Shown piece after piece: positions 1-11,179 of a stretch of 64,000 nucleotides of DNA. Location of the stretch: contig WBMZ01006403.1 in NCBI GenBank assembly GCA_013400975.1, positions 1 to 64,000 on the forward strand. Reading direction: 5' to 3'. This DNA comes from Atrichornis clamosus (Eukaryota; Chordata; Aves; Passeriformes; Menuridae). Each line of letters begins with the position of its first letter. The first letter of the stretch is position 1. The position numbers and the translations under genes are program-made. The notes below the pieces were generated by a model that made no database searches, was not told where the DNA came from, and was given only the letters and a program-made list of their open reading frames with translations.

Positions 1-485
1 GGTCAGCAGCTCTTCCCAGTTTGATAACTTGCTCAGCCCTTCCAGTCCTGTGTCCAAGTCATTTATGGAGATNAAGTCATTTATGGAGATAACACAGAGC
101 ACAGGGCCGAGGATGGAGCTCTGTGGAACCCCAGTAGTGACAGGTCACCAGTCTGATGTCACCCCATTCACTGCAACCCTTGGTGCCTGACCCCTGAGCC
201 AGCTGCTCACCCAAGACATGATGTGTTTATCCACCTGTGTGCTGGACATTTTGCCAGAAGGATCCTGAGAGACAGTATAAAAAGCTTTAGTGAATCCAAA
301 AAGATTACATCAACTGGCTTCCCTTGATCAACTAGATGGGTTACCTTGTCATAAAAGGAAATCAGGTTTGATAAGCAGGACTTTCATGAAGCCATACTGG
401 CTGTGCCTGATAACTGCATTGTCATTCAGGTGTTTTTCAATAGCTGCCAGAATAATCTCCATATGGACCTGGCTTTGTCCTGAAA
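1..485 (-). mobile_element. CR1 LINE fragment, ORF2 reverse-transcriptase part (decayed)
   Basis: Read on the minus strand, this stretch follows the avian CR1 ORF2 reverse-transcriptase order: a block like the KSCLTNLI motif (roughly 330-375), then a VDVIFLD-like block (roughly 270-290) matching the VDVVYLDFSKAFDTVSH region, then a GVPQGSVLGP-like block and an INDLD-like block (roughly 50-150). Stops and frameshifts interrupt all frames, so it is a dead copy. It is truncated by the window start, and its 5' side (higher coordinates) ends near 485, where similarity fades; CR1 copies are usually 5'-truncated. CR1 is a non-LTR retrotransposon copied by target-primed reverse transcription and the commonest repeat of bird genomes. 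Identification comes from remembered family sequence. The subfamily was not assigned. Confidence 0.9.
56..90. repeat. 17-bp perfect duplication flanking a single N
   Basis: Bases 56-72 and 74-90 are the same 17-mer (begins AAGTCATTTATG) separated only by the one ambiguous base in the window, at 73. CR1 relatives carry this segment once. An identical overlap on both sides of an N is what a poorly merged contig join leaves, so this is more likely an assembly artefact than biology. Confidence 0.85.
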
Positions 486-1524
486 GATCTTAAAACTTTC
501 TTCCCCTTCTGGGGATGGCTCAACTCCTTTGGGCAGAAGTAGGATGGACATTGAGGAGACAGAGAAAAGACAAGAGAAAGCCCAGAGGAGGGAAGCAGTG
601 GTGATTGAAGGTTTCAGTGGCTTATACCCAGGGAATACGCCCATGGGTATGGCTGCTCAGCTCCAGATAGCAGAGCTAAGGGGCTAAACAGGAATTGTAT
701 TGTGGAATGGAGACTGTGAGGAGGTGTGATGGTTCAGTGCTTCTTCTCATGAAAGAACTAAAGGACATCAAGAAAAAGCAGGTGATATTGGACTGAAAAT
801 AAACAAGGTTTTCATAGACATTGTGGATGCTGGAAGCTTACACTGACTTGTGGAAAGCAATCCAGCACAGAAGATCCAGTAAGGACTATTTAACAGAGGG
901 ATACTGCCTTTTTCTCAAGGATCCACTAACCACAAACCTGGGGAGCTGGGACTAACTAGGGGAAAGCAGCACAGTAGGCTTTTCTTGCTTCTGTACGCTT
1001 CCCTAGGGACCTGCTATGGGTCCCTGATGGAGGCAGCTCTGCAGGAGAGGGACTGCTGACTTGAGCTGCTACAGGCATATCTTACGAATTTAATTCTACT
1101 GGTTCTTGCTTTTCCACTTTGTACTGGATAATGCCATTCCCTGATTTTTTAGAGTAGAGAAAGGGAGAATATGCACAACTTTGGTTAGAGGTTAGAAGTT
1201 AAGTTATTTGTTCTTCTTCCTCCCCCTGCCATCCACATTTGTATCAAGCACACATTATCACTTTGTCTTAATTATCACATTATCTTCTGGGGGACTTAAA
1301 ATATCTGCTTATGGTTTATGAGCTTTACTGACCTCACTTGTGTGCAGGGATTATGTAGGAAACTTTGAAAGAGACACTAATTAAAACTCTACAGATAAAT
1401 GAAAAGGAAGATAAAATGCAGTAAGGCTTGATCAGAGGCACATTGTGTCAGGCTATCCTGATGCCTGTCTTATCAAAGATTGATAAGAATCTTCATTCAT
1501 GTGTCTAGAAAAAAAAAGAGAGAT
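486..1524. other. Non-genic spacer between two CR1 fragments
   Basis: No gene, RNA or clear repeat is recognised here. The sequence is mildly AT-rich with short purine-rich patches (540-600). Open frames are short and broken. Part of it may be older, unrecognisable CR1 sequence, since recognisable CR1 lies on both sides in opposite orientations. Confidence 0.5.
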
Positions 1525-2235
1525 TCTGTAGACAAAAGCAGTAGATCAAATCTATCTGACCTTGAGCAAAGCATCTGATGCAGTGTCACATGGGAAATTA
1601 TCAGCTAAAATGGTGAAGGTGGAGATTATTACAGAAGCTGAGATGTGGTAGGAGTTCTCTAAATGAGAGATGACAATGAGTCATGCTGTGAGGCAAATGA
1701 TCAAGCTGAAAGAGGTTACTAGACAATTTTCTCAAGGACTGGTCTCTGGACAAATTTTGTTTACTCTTTCAAATAAAGACCTTGACATAAAAGACAGGAT
1801 CATGAATGTGAAATTGAATGATACATATAGGAAGCATCTGTGGTGTATGGCAGTACTAGAATCATGTAGTCTGACATGGGGTGATCTTGAGAATCAGGAG
1901 GGTAGAAATGGGTACAGTAGGATACAGGCTAAGGATACATGTCTTGGGGCTAATGGCATGAGTCTGTGCTAGGATCTCAATGGTGGGAAAGGACATTTGG
2001 TAAAACATCTGTTACTTCAAGAAGTCAAAAGAGGTTGGCTTAGCTAGCAAAGTAAAATGATGACTCTAATGGGGATGGAGAGGGTGGTTCTCTCCTATAT
2101 GCATGTCCCAGAGAACACTGCTGGGAGCTGTGAAGAACTAGATAACTAAATGCTGTGCTTATGATTAAACTATTTGGGGATGAACCAGCCATAAATCAGT
2201 TGCAGCTGCAGACTGAAAAGATTTCTGAAGGTGGA
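1525..2235 (+). mobile_element. Ancient CR1-type LINE fragment, RT domain to near the 3' part
   Basis: On the plus strand, 1540-1600 gives a decayed version of the LDFSKAFDTVSHG motif of CR1 reverse transcriptase. About 1715-1790 reads VTRQFSQGLVSGQILF, recognisably the VTSGVPQGxVLGPILFN motif, followed by a KDLD that matches the NDLD block. Farther on, 2030-2080 resembles the CR1 stretch encoding the SLAKRR region, and 2185-2235 resembles the conserved part near the end of ORF2. Many stops and indels show it is much older than the copy at 1-485. A 100-codon open frame at 1670-1972 is a remnant of this element, not a host gene. Boundaries are approximate. Confidence 0.75.
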
Positions 2236-2929
2236 GAATATGGAGCCATATTCTAGAAGGAATAGTAAGGCCAAAAAAAAAAAGTCTAGTTTTAAGATTC
2301 GTTGTATGATAATGCCAGCATCAATGACTCAAGCTGCACTCAGTTGCTCAAAAGCCCTCTTCCAGTCCTTCTATTTTTCAATCACTTTGTTATAGGCAGT
2401 CTTGCTTTTATTCAAAGCACACTGAATTATTTCATTCAGACAGACCAGGTTCAATAGGGAGAGTTGCTATTCCGAATGCTTGTTAATATATTAACTAAGA
2501 TACATATCCAAATAGGAATTCAATCAGGTCTCATACCACCTTTGGAAAAATAAGTTAATGGCAAAACACAGAATTGTCATTCTTCTCTCCTTCCAAATTC
2601 TTCTGCCTGCATCTTGGTAATGTGTTTCTCCTTTCAAGCAGCACTGAGATAAAAGGTGCACCAAGCCAGCATAGTGTCAGGGATTGTAAGGGCAGAACAG
2701 ATTGATTGGGTTAGCTGATGTGACCCTTGGCATCAAGGCTATGCGGTACATTGCTTTTACTCCTCATCTTATAAAGTCTCACGTTAAGGAAACTTTCTTG
2801 CCTGACCACTCAGAAGGCGCTCTGGCTGTCACAGTCCCAGCATCACAGACTGCCACTGCTGGGACCGAAGCCCCCTCACAGTGGGCGGCTCCAGTGAGCC
2901 CACTTGCATCCTGTTTGTCTCCCTACACA

Positions 2930-3330
2930 CACCCACTACACTCACACAGTCAGACCAGGTTTCCTCAGTGGCTCAACCCTTCTCATGAATCCTTAAGGCA
3001 GTTTATTCATGGTGCAGTAACACGGGAGCATGTGCCTCTGAGGAAGGGTGCCAAACAAAGTAACCCCTGGGTTTTACACTCTCCCAGTCTAGGCACACGA
3101 AAGTCTGGACTCTTCCTGCTGAGTCCTCGGCTCCTGCTGTGTCTGTCTCCTTCCTGTCACCTGGCTGGGCTGCAGCTCCCTGTGCCCTTTGCTGTGCAAA
3201 GGGTTGGTGCCAGTTCACAGCCTCTTGCCTGGGGCTTCCACCACCCAGAGCTCAATCTGCAGCTCGTACACCGTGCTGCCTGATCTGAATATATTCCTCA
3301 ACATCTCATCTGGCACCAGTGACCTGCAGA
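2930..3330 (-). mobile_element. Probable solo LTR of an avian endogenous retroelement
   Basis: Read on the minus strand there is a GC-richer U3-like segment (3080-3290), a TATA-like GTGTAAAAC at 3071-3079, and a polyadenylation signal AATAAA at 3002-3007, about 70 bases downstream. This spacing and the GC-rich sequence between them (GGCACCCTTCCTCAGAGG) are typical of avian ERV LTRs as I remember them. No internal gag-pol-env region or second LTR was seen, so it would be a solo LTR. Ends and target-site duplications could not be fixed. A 193-codon frame on the opposite strand (2702-3283) starts at TTG and lies across this element; it is probably fortuitous. The alternative is an unrelated GC-rich unique segment. 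Confidence 0.4.
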
Positions 3331-3551
3331 CCCTTGGAAGAAGAGTTTGATCATTTCTATACAGAAAAGAATATCAAAATCATTTTAGTTAGTTTCCTTG
3401 TTTAGGAGCTGTTAATTTATGTTCCTAAAATACTTCATTCAAAGTCATTCAGTGCTGCTGGCATATTTGAGACTGAGAACTTTTCATATTGTACTTATTG
3501 TTCCTGCTAATCTGTAGCTTGTTAGTAATAAATTATGTACAATGACACATG

Positions 3552-3569
3552 CACACACACACACACACA
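3552..3569. repeat. (CA)9 microsatellite with AT-rich extension
   Basis: Nine CA units, followed by a TA-rich run (TAAATATATGATATATAG) to about 3588. Likely polymorphic in length. Confidence 0.95.
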
Positions 3570-5993
3570 TAAATATATGATATATAGTAGGTTTTATAAG
3601 GCTGGTATCTCAAGGTTTTTGTTCTTGCTGCTATTCCTTGACTGGATGGCTCATAGAACACCCAAGCACTTTGAAAGAAACTACTGACCGCTTCCCAAAC
3701 AAACATTTCTGTATCTGGGTAGGATTTTGTAACAAATTTTGTTTCCTCAATTACCTTTGACTACAGAAGTGTTCTGCAGACCACTGTCCATTGAAAATTA
3801 TGGCTGGTGCTTTGATGCAGGTAAAACTGAAACAGGCTCTGCATTTTAGACTGAGTGTTCAATTACAGGCATGTCTCCTGAGTTTTGCAGTTTTATTACA
3901 CTGCTGATAGCGTAGTTAGTCAAAACTTTTAATCATCAGTTTTGGTCACTCTTAATCTTGTCAGATCATGTATAAATTGTTCCCTTGAAGAGATAGTAAT
4001 CACAATTGCTGCTTGCCTGGGTAATTGCTACTATGTTGTGCCTGATGATCATGATACGTGACCCTCGTTACATCGACTTTGACTTGAGATTGTCCCAGTA
4101 CACAATGAGAGAATAAAAGGGTGTCTGATTTTCCCCTATCTGTGTGATATGTCTATGTGTGTTCTATGCAGATCAACGTGCATGCCTATAAATACAAATT
4201 AATCTAATTCTTCATTGTTCTCAAACTGTGGGTGTGATTAATGCATTCAAAATGAGAACCTTGTTTGTTTAACTTTACATGTGCATTGTGGAACAAGGAA
4301 CAATAGAAGAAAATTACATCAAGTGCTGCTTTGCTGCAGCTCCCAACTCCTGAGGAAAAAACCCCTGCAAGGATATAGACATAGCTTCTTTTGCAGGCAT
4401 TCAGAATAATACTGCTTACCATCTGTTGAAATATAGTAACAAGACTACATGCCACACTTCCATGAGATTTTTGTTTTTCCAAACACTGTAGAAGAACCAG
4501 AATCATTTGAGGAATGGGAAGAATAAAGTAGCAGTGGATTTTCTGTATGAGAAGAGCAAGGTTTTCTATATGAGCAAATGTGAGAAGGAAAGCAAATGGG
4601 AAAAGTGGTGGAAATTCCTGAGTATGGATGATTCTCCCCTTCTGCATGTCAGATTTTTAGATTACTAGTATGTTTTAAGCCTCCATGGGATACTCTCATA
4701 CTAAAGCTAACCATTGAATTTAAAGACGGAGAGCTGAATGAAAATTCCCCACCATATCTATTATCTTGGACTGTCTGTTTGCAAGTCTTTGACACACTCC
4801 CATGTGTAATCCAAGCAAGGTGACTTCAGGGGTCACCTACGAACCTTCTTAGCAGTTACATTTGTGAACTGTGTACCTGCTGTCTGTCTGCTCCCATAAT
4901 GGCTTATTACTTGCTACTTGCTTTAGGTGGTCCTTAATTTCACAGATAACTGCATCTCCATGTGTAAAGTTTTCCAAGGAATCTGCTCCTGGCCATGCCC
5001 ATGGTTTCCCCTACATGCAGGTGGAGGCATCACTGAGGTCTCAGTGCACCTGAGAGCAGCCAATTGTCTGGGCACTGTCACAGGACAAGGCGCAGTTCCA
5101 GCGCCCTTGGCCAGGAAAACATGTTGATGATACCACAGGACTTTGATGTGGACTACATGTCTGTTTTGAAACAATCAATAAAATACTGGCTTGGCCATTG
5201 AGGGGGTGAGGGCAGGTGGCTTTTTCTCCCACATTTGTTAACCTGCAGTACCCCAGGTTCTGCCGCCCTTAGTGCTGCCCTGTGTTTTGGGTGGTGTGAC
5301 ATGTGCGTGGCTGTGCTGCTCCTAGCTCTGCCATGGCTGCTTAGAGCCCGCAGTAGGTACTCCTGGTTGGACAGCTGCAGGGTTTCACTGCAGGTGTCTG
5401 CCAGGACAAGCTGGCGTGAAAGGAAGAAGTCATTCTAACATCTCCTCTGGCCAGTGTAGAACTATCCCCGTTGCAAAGATATTGAAATGGGGGAACAACA
5501 TTCCAGAAGCTGATTTTTCTTCCTTGTTCCTTCTGTTTTCTTTCCTAGTGTGCAGAGACCACCGCAGGAGCAAAGCAAGAAGGCAGCTAGGTGTTTAAGG
5601 ATATTTAAAATTACCAGAGCATATTTTCAGTGTGAGCAGAAGGAAAAATGTTATTTTATGTCCCCGCAGAAAATATGGTTTTATTTGCAAGACTGCATAG
5701 TAACCATTGACCACGTATTTCCCTCAACCCTTACCTGTGGTGTTACACCCAAAACATTATCTCATACCTCTCAACAAACAGCAACTGAAGCTTTCTTTGT
5801 TCTTCCATGATCTTCAGAGGCTGCAAAATGAAAAGATTTCAGACAGCACTCCTGTAAAGCCTCTGTTCTATTTGCCTTCATTTCAATGTGTACAATCAAA
5901 GGTTTGTTTCTATGAGGATTTATGGTTTATTCTATGCTTCTTCTCTTTATTTTAAGTTCTTTTAACTTGGACACAAAGCGCTAGAGAGAGAAC

Positions 5994-6530
5994 CTACAGA
6001 AACAATGTGTAGTATGAAAAGAGGGGTTTTTTCCTTGAGAGTTTTAACATCTTGGAATATGTGGGTAGCAGGTTTTTGTTCCCTGCTGGAGGGGGTACTG
6101 ACTCCTTGACATGATTCATGGAGGAAATAAGCAGAGTCATGAGGTTGAGATTGCCTGGTAGTGGAGAAGTCATTATCACAGCATATGAGCTGCTGGCAGC
6201 GGGTCTCACTGTGCTTGTGATCAGATCTAGCAGTGTGCTCTGCAGGCCCTCCTTTTCAGTGGGGATACTGTTTGTTTTCAGTCTCTTGCTTCTTTTTTTC
6301 TCCTTGTTCCTTGCCTTACGATCTCTTTGGAATAGATAGCGACATGCCAGAAACCTTGTGTTATCATAATCGTACTTATAATAAAAATAGATAGCACTGA
6401 GGATCAAAGATGATGGAGTAGAAAAGACAGTGTGATCATTAACTTTAGTTTGAGATCTGGGCAGGATGCTATGCCTGCAGGATGAGGCATTGAGGTGTGC
6501 AGCAAAACTCTTAGCCATGGTATCTGACAT
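5994..6530 (-). other. 178-codon orphan open reading frame (coding status unknown)
   Basis: This is the longest ATG-initiated frame in the window. The first Met has a mediocre context, but the second, four codons in (6516-6518), sits in a perfect vertebrate Kozak context, ACCATGG. The predicted protein has no signal peptide or obvious domain. Its one distinctive feature is a strongly basic cluster at residues 69-85 (RDRKARNKEKKRSKRLK), like a nuclear-localisation or RNA-binding stretch. No homologue is recognised. A rough expectation for 64 kb of this base composition is that a frame this long arises by chance about once in two or three windows, so it is more likely noise than a gene. Confidence 0.12.
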
Positions 6531-7394
6531 TTCATCTTGAATCTTTTAGTCTATAAATGCTTGATCCAGTATATTTATCAACTCACATAAGATCTAATAC
6601 TGCTTGGTAATTAATTTGACAAAGAGCAAAAATCCTTCAATAACTTCAGTGTGTGAATACATATGTTTTGCTATCACTATTCCTCAGACTAAAGTCACTT
6701 TGACAAGATAGATGCAGTCCTTGATCTTAAATATGAAATCTTAAATATAAAAATATGAGTCTGGAAATAAAAAAGAGTAAACAACAAAATATTAAAATAC
6801 AATGTAAAATTATTTACTTATTTCTATAACTTTATTTTTGTCACCTTAATGTATTGAAAGGCTGATTACTTCGTTAATGGTACTGGGAGTTATTAGTGCA
6901 AACAGGAATTATAGCCTTAGACATTTGGTGTCTTTGGAAATCTTCTCTTTCTCTACTTTGGAGCTCAGTAATAATGAGTAATTTTCTATTTATGCCGTAG
7001 CACAGTAATTGTGCCATTCTGAGCCTGTTATGTTCAGATTAGATTAAACAGAGAAAATTGGTTCTTATCATAATGCTTCATTAAAATTTTAGAAGTAGGA
7101 CAATACCAAATGAGAATTTGACTTTATTATCTGCAGAAATATGAAGGCAGTTACATTTATGCTATTTATCATATCCAATTAGACTGTGCTTATGAAAACA
7201 GAAGAAGGGTTAGCCTTCTGTCTTCAGCGTGACTTTTCACAAACGTGAATTTTCTCATACAAACCACCAGCTGACAGCCTGTGTATCTCTCAGGTCAGGT
7301 TAAGCATCAGCTGAAGAACTTATGTGATTCATAGGTGCTACTGGCAGTGACAAATCTCACTCTTGAAGAATTAAAGTCTTGCATTTTTGGGTTT

Positions 7395-7475
7395 TTTTGA
7401 AGCTGCTCCTGCTGACTTTAAAGTCAGTGAAAGATTAGCCATTCATTTCACAGCCAGGAGTGCCAGACTCTCAAA
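7395..7475. repeat. Possible very old amniote dispersed repeat containing a 16-bp palindrome
   Basis: The order CTCCTGCTGACTTTAAAGTC ... CCATTCATTTCACAGCCAGGAG resembles the paired CATTGACTTCAATGG-type segments seen in ancient dispersed repeats of turtles, crocodilians and birds. Bases 7412-7427 (CTGACTTTAAAGTCAG) form a perfect palindrome. The family name is not known to me with certainty. Confidence 0.3.
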
Positions 7476-9677
7476 CCACACTTTGATTTGCACTTAGATC
7501 TACTCCATAAGTATGAATTTCCACATTTATGAAAACCAGTCTGAAAAACTCCTTCAAGGAGAGTCCTTTGTTATAAAGATAGCTATCACTTCTGACAGTG
7601 AGAAGGAAGCCTAAGGGATCATTCTTGGACAGCAGCTCTGCAGTCTTTGCACAGCAGCAATTGTGTTAAGCAATTAAACACCCATCCTTTCATCTGTGAT
7701 GTGCTTTCATGTGTTCTTAAATTTCATAAACTGTCAAATTAAGCAATTCAATAGTTAGTGGTAAATTGCAGTTCTTATTTTAACAACCAACAATTAGTCT
7801 AACAAATGATGGGGTTTGATCTGCTGAAGCAGTTTTGGACATTAACAGAAAAATAGTGAGACCAAATGTTGGTCATAATGAATCTAAGATCAGAAATTTG
7901 TTTATTGTACTGTTAGAGAAAAATCTTTAGGTGATGATAGTACAGCAGTGTGGTAGTCCTAGGCTGGTCCCCAGGCAGTCAGGTCTCTCCCATGCTCATT
8001 ATTCTCAGCAGACTGAACAAGAAAATGTGGGACTGTTTTTCCATGGCTGTGTGGGCTTTGGCTCAGTCTGCCATGCGGCAAGAAATTCTTTTGATGTTCC
8101 AGTCTGAAGCCAGGTTTTCTGTTGGACCTCATTTTTATTCTGTCCCAACTTACAGGTTTTAGCATGTACAGAGCTATATGTGCCCCTTTCACTAGCTCCT
8201 CATCACTTAGTTGTTGTCCTCATCCCCACAAATCCCAGTGGCCCTATTGGTTTCAGTCTTGCAGAGATCAGCCACTACTTTCCTCAATACACACCCTACC
8301 CTAAGATGGCATATATTCTTAAAATCTGATAAGAAATTATATTTAAACAAAAAAAAATCCCCAAACTCACAACAAAACAACTCAATTTTGGAAAAGTAGA
8401 CAGCTCCCTGTCTGTTGTGTTATGATTATAGGTCCATTAGATCCCTATGTTTCATAAAAACATTTTGGTCTGAACACTAAGAGGTTATGATAAGTTCTGC
8501 TGCTGGAGAACAGGAGAAACACATCTAGTTATCCTGGTATGAAAAAGACCCTGTCAGTGATAAACGAATCTGATAGAAGTTACTTACCTGCAGGGCAAAA
8601 TATCTAAGATGCAAACATTTTTCTTGCAAGAAGTCTTCGAATAAAATGATGTGTCAAAAATTTACCTAATTCCTTTCAAACACTCTAAGGAAATTAGTTG
8701 GTTATTACTTTTTGCTGGCACACTTCCTTCCTGTGAATATTAACTCTGGGATACACTGTTCTCTGCACTGGTTGCTGTAAAAGGAAAAATATTTGTCTTT
8801 TTCTCCTGCTATTTTCCTCCTTTCTTGAAAAATGATCTATCATTTGTAGAACAGACACACATATTTTAGCATCCTTGCGGAAGTTAGGCAGGAAAGAAAG
8901 AACCTCCAAGTGATGCACATGTGTCATCACTGGAAAAATACCTTTTTAATATAGAAACTCTGTATTGTCATTTAAAACGATAACCTTCAACTTGGATTTA
9001 CATCTTCATGACAGCAAGGGTTGCATTAAATATGTTACCACTAAAATATAGAGCACTGGTGAGGTTATCAAATGTACTGAAACTCAGTTTGGAGCCATGG
9101 AACTTTAATACAAGCAAGATATTTTTTACCCTATGTGGGGGATTAGAGATTGGAAACTTTTTAATATTTTTTTTAAAATTAGGCCTATAGGAGAAACTTC
9201 CCTTATTTATAGTGACATAACATTTAATGGATCTACTAAATCCCCTCTAGTTTCAAAAATATAAATCACTTCTTATTCTGAGTTAACAGGACAAACTAAT
9301 TCCTCTGCTCTCTCAGTTTTCAGCACAACCTGCTGATAAAGTCTCACTGAACTTAATCTTCTACCAGTTACACAGCTATAGTTAAGGCAAGGAATAATTT
9401 TCCTAATCCTGCAACACTCATAAAATTTATCTTTTTTAATACGCTATTTAACCTTCTCAAAATCAACAGCGACATTCTGAAGGTGACATATAAATGATTG
9501 GCTTGTTCATCTCACATGCTTTGACCGTGTTTTTGTACTTTTTTTTTTGTCTGTAGCTGATTTTGGCATCTACATTCTCATCACCTCCTCTCAGATGCAC
9601 TTGGGACCCGGTGCAAGCTGCAGGGCTCCTCTTCTTCCTGCCTGGACCACCCAGCGTAAAGGGTGGATTCTCTGTGT

Positions 9678-9696
9678 AAAAAAAAAAAAAAAAAAA
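9678..9696. repeat. A19 homopolymer
   Basis: Nineteen A residues directly after a GC-richer 121-base segment (9557-9677). CR1 elements do not end in poly-A, so this tail is not explained by the main local LINE. Confidence 0.95.
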
Positions 9697-11148
9697 GAAA
9701 TATAATTTCTTTTCCCATCAATCAATCTCATAAGTAGTGAATGGCACCTGTCTTCTTACATATCTGACCATTGTGTACATTTAATTGAAGTCTTGTAGAA
9801 AAATAACACACTTTTATTTTTTTTTTAAACAGCATAGTTATTTAAAATTATTATTTAGTATCAACTTCAAAAGGGAGTTGAAAACTTGAAAAATGCAGTC
9901 TTAGGCTCCATTGCAAATGAAAACATTATTATAAACATTGGTATAAGAGTCCCAAACAGGGCCTTTTGTGCTTATAATTTTATGTGACTGCATAAAAAAG
10001 AGTTTAGGTTCAAAATACAATCATGAATAATGACATTAACAAAAAGAAAGCAATCAAGTTTTGCACTGGAAAATCATGTATAAGCCAACAAAAAATTCAA
10101 GATTATCTGTGGACAGTGTTTTTAGCTTATCATAGTGCAGGACACGGAAGTGTGATGTACTTAGTCATGCACAGAGTCCTACCACCTTCAGTGAGACTCT
10201 TGGGAAGGGTGAATGCTAATTCTATCAATACTGGGGTTATAGCACTTCATATAATGAAACTCTACTAAACACATTTGTACAGTAGATCCTTGGGGTTAAA
10301 AACTATTGTATATCATAGTGATCCAAAATCTGTCTTGAACAGAGAATCTGTAGGAGTTTTGTGGACAGAGAGAAATGCATTTAAATATTATTAATAGCTT
10401 GTAAACAATCATTTTTATGTATAAATAAAATTAATCTTAATGGTAGAAAAGTATTTTTATTAATATTTTTATAATATGGATAGACCTACTATTTTGACAT
10501 CCACTTATTCCACCAGTTTCCTCCTTATTATTTTTCTTAATCCTTCACTCATTATGAAACCTCCTCCTGGACTCCAGACACCCCTTTTTAATACAAGTTT
10601 TATTGTTTGTTTGTTTAGATATAACTCTGGACATTCTCACTTTTTTTAGTCCTACACAAAGGTTAATTCCTTCTCTTCTGTAAACACATTCTTCCACTCA
10701 TCTCCTCCCTACATAACACCACATTCAACCACTCATCATCAGTTCCTGACCTTTTATGGCTCCCATCTCCAAGTTATCAGCTGTTTTAAGCAGCTAGAAA
10801 GATTACAAAGTTGAGTCCTTATTGATATACAACAACTGTGTTTATATTAGTATTTAAATGCTAGATAAATGCCCTGTTCATTGCACGCAAGCTACCCCTA
10901 AGCAGGTGTGCACATCCTTTTAGCTCTGCAACAGGCTGTGCAAATGTGCTTTTCAGAGGAATGATGGACAGAATCAGAATATTCATGACTCATTTATAAA
11001 ATACTCATGTTCCTTGTTCTCATACTGGTAGCAGAAATCGTAGATGCCTTCATCTCTGAGGGTTTGGGGGTACAGGCAGTGAAATGTTTTGGGTGAGACT
11101 TTCAGCAGCAGGAGGATAAACATCCCCTGGCAATGCCAGCACTGCAAG

Positions 11149-11179
11149 GAGCTGCAGGGAGAGCTGCAGGGAGAGCTGC
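11149..11179. repeat. 12-bp tandem repeat, 2.6 copies
   Basis: The unit GAGCTGCAGGGA is present twice perfectly and then partly (GAGCTGC). It lies inside a patch that is GC-richer than its surroundings. Confidence 0.9.

Larger units (their letters stand above)
3331..7394. other. AT-rich non-genic stretch
   Basis: Apart from the CA microsatellite, no gene or dispersed repeat is recognised. A minus-strand open frame of 147 codons (4204-4647) starts with ATG in a poor context and has no recognisable motif. A very good splice acceptor ends at 5548 (see findings). About 6720-6840 is especially AT-rich. The 178-codon frame at 5994-6530 is listed separately. Confidence 0.5.

Noticed and set aside
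1670..1972. 100-codon plus-strand frame
   Set aside because: It contains the decayed CR1 reverse-transcriptase motif, so it belongs to the LINE fragment.
2702..3283. 193-codon open frame, the longest in the window
   Set aside because: It begins at TTG, which is not a normal nuclear start codon. It lies mainly in the GC-richer probable LTR on the opposite strand, and its product has no recognised domain.
5735..5820. Minus-strand exon-like segment (acceptor TTTTCATTTTGCAG, donor ACAG|GTAAGG)
   Set aside because: The signals are good, but it lies within 110 bases of an exon-like segment on the opposite strand (5549-5631), which shows how often such pairs occur by chance; its one open frame stops just before the donor.
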